NCBI GenBank assembly: GCA_963518955.1
Contig: CAUQKI010000007.1
Span: 1-64,000, forward strand
Direction: 5' to 3'
Length of the DNA stretch: 64,000 nt
From: JABCPE02 sp963518955
GTDB lineage: Bacteria; Bacteroidota; Bacteroidia; Flavobacteriales; Weeksellaceae
In this document: positions 59,603 through 64,000 of the stretch, in pieces
How positions within the stretch are numbered: position 1 is the first letter of the stretch
How the letters are laid out: every line of letters begins with the position of its first letter
Notes under the pieces: generated by a model
The model's input: only the letters and a program-made list of their open reading frames with translations
Database searches by the model: none
Told to the model about the DNA's origin: nothing
Translations under genes and position numbers: made by a program

Positions 59603-60121
59603 ATGAAAAAAGCTGTATTTGTGTTTGTTTTGCTGTGTTTTCAGATGCTTTTCGGGCAGGAGAAAGAGGTATTAAAAGTAGAATGGCCAGAGGAATATAA
59701 AATGAAAAAAGCTTTAGATATAGAAGATGAAAAGACTCGCTTTGTGGTGTTTGTTCCCGAAAACGAAACTATGGATAACTGGACTATATTAGGAAGTTTG
59801 GTTTCTTATAAAAAGACAAAAGTTCCTAATGTAGATATTATTATAAAATCTTATGAGGAAACCTTTTTGAAGGAGGAACCTTCAGCAAAACTTACAATTT
59901 TAGAAAAAAATGATAGGGCAGAAAACATTTGGGCGCTTTTCAAGATAGAAGCACCATCTGTTTCTAAAAAATCAAACCTTGAAGCTCAATTAGTATATGT
60001 GATACAAGGAGAAGATGATATTCATAATGTTTTTGTTATGATAAAAGAAAAAACACTTTCCCAAAAGTTTGTAAAAAAGTGGAGTAAAATTTTCAAAGAA
60101 GGTAAATTGATAAACGAATAA
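59603..60121 (+). CDS. Secreted protein, tandem paralog 1
   Basis: An exported protein of 172 residues with a signal peptide ending FGQ. The mature protein starts VLKVEWPEEYKMKK and shares with the next two genes the order WPEEY, then NWTI-G, then LTILEKN, then a strand-rich middle and the ending F-V-K-K-W-S-K-I-F-K. I do not recognise the family. It is the first of three head-to-tail copies. The function is unknown. Confidence 0.72.
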   Translation: MKKAVFVFVLLCFQMLFGQEKEVLKVEWPEEYKMKKALDIEDEKTRFVVFVPENETMDNWTILGSLVSYKKTKVPNVDIIIKSYEETFLKEEPSAKLTILEKNDRAENIWALFKIEAPSVSKKSNLEAQLVYVIQGEDDIHNVFVMIKEKTLSQKFVKKWSKIFKEGKLINE

Positions 60122-60133
60122 AATTTTAATAAA

Positions 60134-60673
60134 ATGAAAAAATTAGTTTTTTTGTGTTTGGTATTATTCTCAGGAATATTTTTTGGACAGGAAAGAAGAC
60201 AAAATCTAAAAATACTTTGGCCAGAAGAATACCAATGGAAAATTATTTCTAATAATGAAAGTGATACAGAACACACAATAGAGCTCATCCCAGGAAAAGA
60301 AGAGCCTGATAAATGGACAATGCTCGGTATGATGAGCTCTTTTAAAAATACGATAATTCCCAATGTAGATATTATTATAAAAATTTATGAGGAAGCTACC
60401 TTAAAAGAGTCTCCTCTTGCAAAACTCACGATTTTAGAAAAAAGCAAAGAAGGAGAGGGTATCTGGGTGCTTTTTAAGGTAGAAACACCATCTTTCCCTA
60501 ATGACCCGAAACCAGAATCCCAGCTATGGTATGTGATTCAGGGAGAAAAAACGCTTCACAGCATGTTTATTGCAAAGAAAGAAAAAAAACTTTCCAAAGA
60601 ATTTATAAAAAAATGGAGTAAAGTTTTTAAAAGTGGAGAGTTTTTTTATGAGTATTCAGATGAAATACAATAG
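60134..60673 (+). CDS. Secreted protein, tandem paralog 2
   Basis: An exported protein of 179 residues with a signal peptide ending FFGQ. Its LKILWPEEYQWK, KWTMLGMMSS and IIPNVDIIIKIYEEA segments and the KWSKVFKSG ending match paralog 1 closely; the middle VPNVDIIIK block is shared with paralog 1 too. It begins 12 bp after paralog 1. The translation start region is nearly the same as in paralog 3 (AAATTTTAATAAAATGAAAA), a sign of recent duplication. Confidence 0.72.
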   Translation: MKKLVFLCLVLFSGIFFGQERRQNLKILWPEEYQWKIISNNESDTEHTIELIPGKEEPDKWTMLGMMSSFKNTIIPNVDIIIKIYEEATLKESPLAKLTILEKSKEGEGIWVLFKVETPSFPNDPKPESQLWYVIQGEKTLHSMFIAKKEKKLSKEFIKKWSKVFKSGEFFYEYSDEIQ

Positions 60674-60702
60674 TTTATAGTATAAATCTAAATTTTAATA
60701 AA

Positions 60703-61245
60703 ATGAAAAAGTTAATTTTTTTATGTTTAATGTTATTCTCAGGAATGTTTTTCGGTCAGGAAATAGAGGAAATATTGGAAGTTCCTTGGCCAAAAGAACA
60801 AAAGTGGAAACAGCTCTATGATAAAAAAGGATTAACCAGCCGATTAGTGGCATATATTCCAGATAAAGAGAACGAAAACAATTGGACTATAAAGGGAAGA
60901 ATACTCTATCTGTACTATGCTGCAGAAAACGATGTGGCAGATGTCATAGATACTTATAAAGATACTTTTGAGAATAATGCTCCTAATGCCAAAATGAAAG
61001 TTTTGGAAATAAGCAGAAACAGAAAAACAGCGATTTTCAAAATAGAAAATATACGGGCAGAAAAGCTTCCACATAAGGTAGAATCCGAATTATACTATGT
61101 TTTTATGGGATATGATACGGTTTGTATAGCTTTTGTATCAGTGAAAGAAAAGAAACTTTCCACAGCGTTTGTTAAAAAATGGTCAGAAATTTTCAAAAAC
61201 AGCAAGTATTCTTATCGAGAAATAAAAGAGAAAACCGATGAATAG
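60703..61245 (+). CDS. Secreted protein, tandem paralog 3
   Basis: An exported protein of 180 residues with a signal peptide ending FFGQ. It keeps the pattern of paralogs 1 and 2 (EVPWPKEQKWK, NNWTIKG and KKWSEIFKNSK), but the centre has diverged more, with DVIDTYKDTFENNAPNAKMK in the place of NVDIIIK. A terminator follows the three genes and ends a common transcript. Confidence 0.72.
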   Translation: MKKLIFLCLMLFSGMFFGQEIEEILEVPWPKEQKWKQLYDKKGLTSRLVAYIPDKENENNWTIKGRILYLYYAAENDVADVIDTYKDTFENNAPNAKMKVLEISRNRKTAIFKIENIRAEKLPHKVESELYYVFMGYDTVCIAFVSVKEKKLSTAFVKKWSEIFKNSKYSYREIKEKTDE

Positions 61246-61270
61246 AGGATTCTATAAAGCATTAAAATGA

Positions 61271-61299
61271 AAATTAGCCCTAAAAAGGCTAATTTTTTT
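61271..61299 (+). terminator. Terminator after the paralog array
   Basis: AAATTAGCC and GGCTAATTT form a 9-bp stem with a short loop, then seven T. Confidence 0.8.
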
Positions 61300-61312
61300 A
61301 CGAATATTTTTC

Positions 61313-61340
61313 TTGTTTTTTTATGATTTTTTTAACTTTG
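61313..61340 (+). promoter_or_regulatory. Promoter for the PCMD lipoprotein gene
   Basis: TTG at 61313-61315 and TAACTTTG at 61333-61340 with a 17-bp spacer. The untranslated leader to the ATG is about 85 bases, unusually long for this window. Confidence 0.6.
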
Positions 61341-61428
61341 CACTCTCATTTCTTTAACAAGTGTAAAAAGAAAGTCTTTTTTATGACTTACTAAACTCTT
61401 AAGATTTAATAAAAAAAATATAAATAAA

Positions 61429-62523
61429 ATGAAATTAAGTAGATTAATTCCTGCTGTGGTGGTATCCGCGGGGTTGTTGTTCAACTCTTGTATCCGTGAA
61501 GAAGCACCCAATATGGAAGCTGACATTGAAAGTGTAACAATTGCTAATGCAGAGAGTTTGTTACAAACAGAACCAGTGATAGAGAGTAATAACATTACTT
61601 TCAGAATGAAAACATTTTCTGGAAGTTATAAATTCGCTCCAGAATTTAAGCTGTCAGATGGAGCAACTATTTCTCCAGCAAGCGGGACAGAGTTGGATTT
61701 CACGCAGCCACAGACTTATACAGTAACTTCTCAAGATGGAGCGTGGAGCAGACAGTATGTGGTTTCTTTTATCGCTGATGAAAATGCCTTTATTACTAGT
61801 TATTCTTTTGAAAATATGGAAGAAGATACAACTAATAAGTATCATAAATTCTATGAACTTATTAATGGGCAGAAACTATATAACTGGAGTAGTGGTAATG
61901 ATGGTTTTAGTATGACTAATTCAGGTGGAAAAGCTGATACTTACCCTACTTTACAAGTTGCTGATGGATATAGTGGAAAAGGAGTAAGAATGATAACAAG
62001 AAGTACAGGTTGGCTTGGGTCTATGTTTGGAGCGCCTATAGCGGCTGGAAATCTTTTCTTGGGAACTTTCAGTCTTAACATTGCTAATACCTTAAAATCT
62101 ACGAGATTTGGTATTCCATATAATTATAATAAAGCTCCTAAAGCAATTACAGGATATTTTAAATATAAAGCAGGGGCTAGATTTTCTAAAAAGGATAGAA
62201 GCAGTACATTAACAAAAGATAATTGGAATGCCTACGCTATTTTATTTGAAAAATCAAGCACAAATAATTTCATAACAGGTGACCACAACTTTGCTGATGC
62301 TAGAATAGTAAGTATTGCTAAACTAAAAGACGAGGATAGAAAAGAAACAAGCGAGTGGACAAAATTTGAAATTCCTTTTGAGCTTGTGAGTGGAAAATCC
62401 TTTGACCCTACCAAAGAATATATGTATACTATAGTATTTACATCTAGTATAGAAGGAGATAAATACAATGGTGCGGTAGGAAGTACATTGGATATTGATG
62501 AGGTTAGAATCATTACAGAATAA
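61429..62523 (+). CDS. PCMD-domain lipoprotein
   Basis: A lipoprotein of 364 residues, lipobox LFNSC near residue 21. After a linker, an Ig-like N-terminal domain (about 35-120) ends with DGAWSRQYVVSF. It is followed by a PCMD (putative carbohydrate metabolism) domain with SYSFENMEE, GYSGKGVRMITRSTGW, and the ITGYFKYKAG and LDIDEVRII strands at the end. This domain is common in Bacteroidota outer-surface lipoproteins and probably binds glycans. The next gene, 24 bp downstream, encodes a barrel protein that may be its partner. Confidence 0.82.
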   Translation: MKLSRLIPAVVVSAGLLFNSCIREEAPNMEADIESVTIANAESLLQTEPVIESNNITFRMKTFSGSYKFAPEFKLSDGATISPASGTELDFTQPQTYTVTSQDGAWSRQYVVSFIADENAFITSYSFENMEEDTTNKYHKFYELINGQKLYNWSSGNDGFSMTNSGGKADTYPTLQVADGYSGKGVRMITRSTGWLGSMFGAPIAAGNLFLGTFSLNIANTLKSTRFGIPYNYNKAPKAITGYFKYKAGARFSKKDRSSTLTKDNWNAYAILFEKSSTNNFITGDHNFADARIVSIAKLKDEDRKETSEWTKFEIPFELVSGKSFDPTKEYMYTIVFTSSIEGDKYNGAVGSTLDIDEVRIITE

Positions 62524-62547
62524 ATAATTTAAACAAGAAATAATCTA

Positions 62548-63315
62548 ATGAAAAAGATATTTTTAGCTGTTCTAGCTACTTTGGGTATTAGTTCTTTTAG
62601 CTTTGCCCAAGAAAATGAGAATGGAAATTTTTTCACAAGGGATATGGAATATCAGGTAAAGGCTAATTTCAGTATAGGAGGAAGCACTCCGCTAGGTATT
62701 CCAAGGGAAATTAGAAAAATTACTCATTATAATCCTACTTTGGTTCTTGGATTAGAGGCGGATGCTACTAAATGGGTGTCTGATAATAAGAAATGGGGTA
62801 TCCGAGTGGGAATCCGTACCGAAGGAAAGGGAATGAAAACAGAAGCGGTTGTGAAAAGCTACTTTACAGAAGTAATTCAAAATGATGAAAAAATAAAGGG
62901 TTACTTTACAGGAACAGTAGAAACTGATATTAAAAATACTTATGTAACAATGCCTGTATCAGTGGTTTACAAGGTTTCTCCGAGATGGAAACTTTATGGA
63001 GGACTGTATGCTAGTATTTTAGTTGATAAAAACTTTAGCGGTTATGTTTCTGATGGATACCTTCGCCAAGATACGCCTATTGGGACAAAAGTTGTCTTTG
63101 AAAACGGAACAAAAGCAAACTATAATTTTTCTAATGATTTGAGATTATTCCAATGGGGAGGGCAGTTAGGAGCAGAATGGCATCTGAACAAGCATTTCAT
63201 TCTATTCCCAGAGTTGAACTATGGAATCAATGGAATATTTAAATCCGAATTCAAATCTATCAGTTTTGCGTTACATAATATTTACTTGAATTTAGGATTT
63301 GGATACAAATTTTAA
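62548..63315 (+). CDS. Outer membrane beta-barrel protein (PorT-like)
   Basis: An exported protein of 255 residues with a signal peptide ending SFAQ. The N-terminal KANFSIGGSTPLGIPREIRKI and terminal strand FALHNIYLNLGFGYKF are typical of an eight-stranded barrel of the outer membrane beta-barrel family. The last residue is Phe, as is usual. It lies 24 bp after the PCMD lipoprotein gene, and both may form a surface complex. The specific function is unknown. Confidence 0.8.
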   Translation: MKKIFLAVLATLGISSFSFAQENENGNFFTRDMEYQVKANFSIGGSTPLGIPREIRKITHYNPTLVLGLEADATKWVSDNKKWGIRVGIRTEGKGMKTEAVVKSYFTEVIQNDEKIKGYFTGTVETDIKNTYVTMPVSVVYKVSPRWKLYGGLYASILVDKNFSGYVSDGYLRQDTPIGTKVVFENGTKANYNFSNDLRLFQWGGQLGAEWHLNKHFILFPELNYGINGIFKSEFKSISFALHNIYLNLGFGYKF

Positions 63316-63340
63316 GATTAAATAATCAAGAATTTTTTGG

Positions 63341-63372
63341 AGCAGTTGGAAAATATTTTCTAACTGCTTTTT
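63341..63372 (+). terminator. Terminator after the barrel protein gene
   Basis: AGCAGTT and AACTGCT form the outer stem, GAAAAT and ATTTTC continue it inside, and a T run follows. Confidence 0.8.
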
Positions 63373-63379
63373 ATTTCAT

Positions 63380-63387
63380 TATTTTTG
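63380..63387 (+). promoter_or_regulatory. -7 promoter box for priA
   Basis: TATTTTTG lies 15 bp before the chosen priA start, right after the previous terminator. Confidence 0.5.
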
Positions 63388-63402
63388 CAAATAAAATCAA
63401 GT

Positions 63403-64000
63403 TTGTATTACGCCCAAATCATACTTCCGCTCAATCTTTCAGGGACTTTCACTTACAAAGTTCCCGATGATTTGGTGGATTTTATGGAGGTGGGCAAGAG
63501 GGTTCTGGTTCCTTTCGGCGGTAAAAAGATTTACACAGGAATCGTTTCCGAAATCCATCAGAACGCTCCAGAAACCTTTAAGACAAAGGATATCATCAGT
63601 GTTTTGGACAATGTTCCTATCGTTCCGCAGGAGCAGCTGGATTTTTGGAGCTGGATGTCCGAATATTATCTCTGTAACATCGGTGAAATCTATCGTTTCG
63701 CTTTTCCGTCTTCACTGAAATTAGAAAGTGAAACTTACATAAAACTCAATGCTGACCAGCAGGTGAATTTTGAAGATTTGGAAGCGAATGAAATCTATCT
63801 TATTCAAGCCTTGGAGGTTAAAAAAGTACTGAATTTACAGGAAATAGAGGCTTTTATTCCCAAAAAAGAAATCATCAAAACCATCAATTCCCTCATAGGC
63901 CAAAGGCTCATCATCATCGACGAAAAAATTACCGAAAAATACAAGATAAAAGAAGCTTCTTATCTGAAAATAAACGATGAGGTTTTGCAGGGAGAAAACC
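63403..64000 (+). CDS. priA: Primosomal protein N' (PriA helicase), N-terminal part
   Basis: The frame is open from a TTG to the right edge, giving 199 residues of the PriA N-terminal domain. The start (L/M)YYAQIILPLNLSGTFTYKVP and VGKRVLVPFGGKKIYTGIV match the DNA-binding domain that recognises fork 3' ends. This is followed by WMSEYYLCNIGEIYRFAFPSSL, usual in this family. The helicase part lies outside the window. PriA restarts stalled replication forks. No ATG exists in frame nearby, so TTG is likely the start. Confidence 0.88.
   Translation, partial: MYYAQIILPLNLSGTFTYKVPDDLVDFMEVGKRVLVPFGGKKIYTGIVSEIHQNAPETFKTKDIISVLDNVPIVPQEQLDFWSWMSEYYLCNIGEIYRFAFPSSLKLESETYIKLNADQQVNFEDLEANEIYLIQALEVKKVLNLQEIEAFIPKKEIIKTINSLIGQRLIIIDEKITEKYKIKEASYLKINDEVLQGEN

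Noticed and set aside
1..64000. CRISPR arrays, tRNA and rRNA genes, prophage genes
   Set aside because: No regularly spaced repeats, cloverleaf sequences, rRNA-like stretches or phage structural genes were seen.

Overview
The window is AT-rich chromosomal DNA from a member of the Bacteroidota, class Flavobacteriia, most likely family Weeksellaceae (Chryseobacterium, Riemerella, Bergeyella or Cloacibacterium relatives). I infer this from Bacteroidota -7 promoter boxes (TAnnTTTG) ahead of many genes, the near absence of Shine-Dalgarno sequences, TonB-dependent receptors and lipoproteins, families typical of the phylum (DUF3098, DUF4139, DUF2339/DUF3999, PCMD), and an F-ATPase operon without the beta and epsilon genes. 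I cannot name the species.

Left part (1-25.4 kb) is mostly housekeeping. It opens with the end of an unrecognised gene and a small frameshifted ORF. Next come a LolC/E-like ABC permease, the muramidase NamZ, ComF, MutY, an HU protein, a 30-residue basic ribosomal-type protein and RNase G/E. A secreted lipoprotein, LpxK, purine nucleoside phosphorylase, release factor 3, a DUF4139 protein, an RsmB-like rRNA methyltransferase, the DUF3999/DUF2339 membrane pair, SecG, an outer membrane protein, MgtE and RsmA follow. The block ends with the ftsX-DUF3098-uppP-truB operon.

The middle (25.4-38.8 kb) holds an outer-membrane uptake locus: a His/Cys-rich small protein, a ZnuD-like TonB receptor and two paralogous lipoproteins. 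Two dyad-symmetric sequences lie just upstream of the receptor. After it come galE, a secreted protein, a sugar aminotransferase, a CBS protein, two PAP2 phosphatases, dapA, a 5'-nucleotidase split into two adjacent genes in reversed domain order, recO and an S4 RNA-binding protein.

The right part (38.8-53.4 kb) carries atpB-E-F-H-A-G, then a class I ribonucleotide reductase whose nrdB and nrdA are separated by three small genes, then dGTPase, an SPFH protein and an M28 peptidase. From 53.5 to 57.5 kb is an accessory island of small immunity-like or unknown proteins (GNAT, YD-repeat, SUKH-like, DUF695-RraB fusion) ending in the remnant of a deleted oxidoreductase gene. DUF488, purH, three tandem secreted paralogs, a PCMD lipoprotein with a beta-barrel partner, and the start of priA close the window.

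No tRNA, rRNA, CRISPR array, phage or complete insertion sequence was found. The best candidates for undescribed biology are the metal-type uptake locus with its twin dyads (25.4-29.7 kb), the orphan immunity-like island (53.5-57.5 kb), and the ribonucleotide reductase without an ATP-cone in either subunit.
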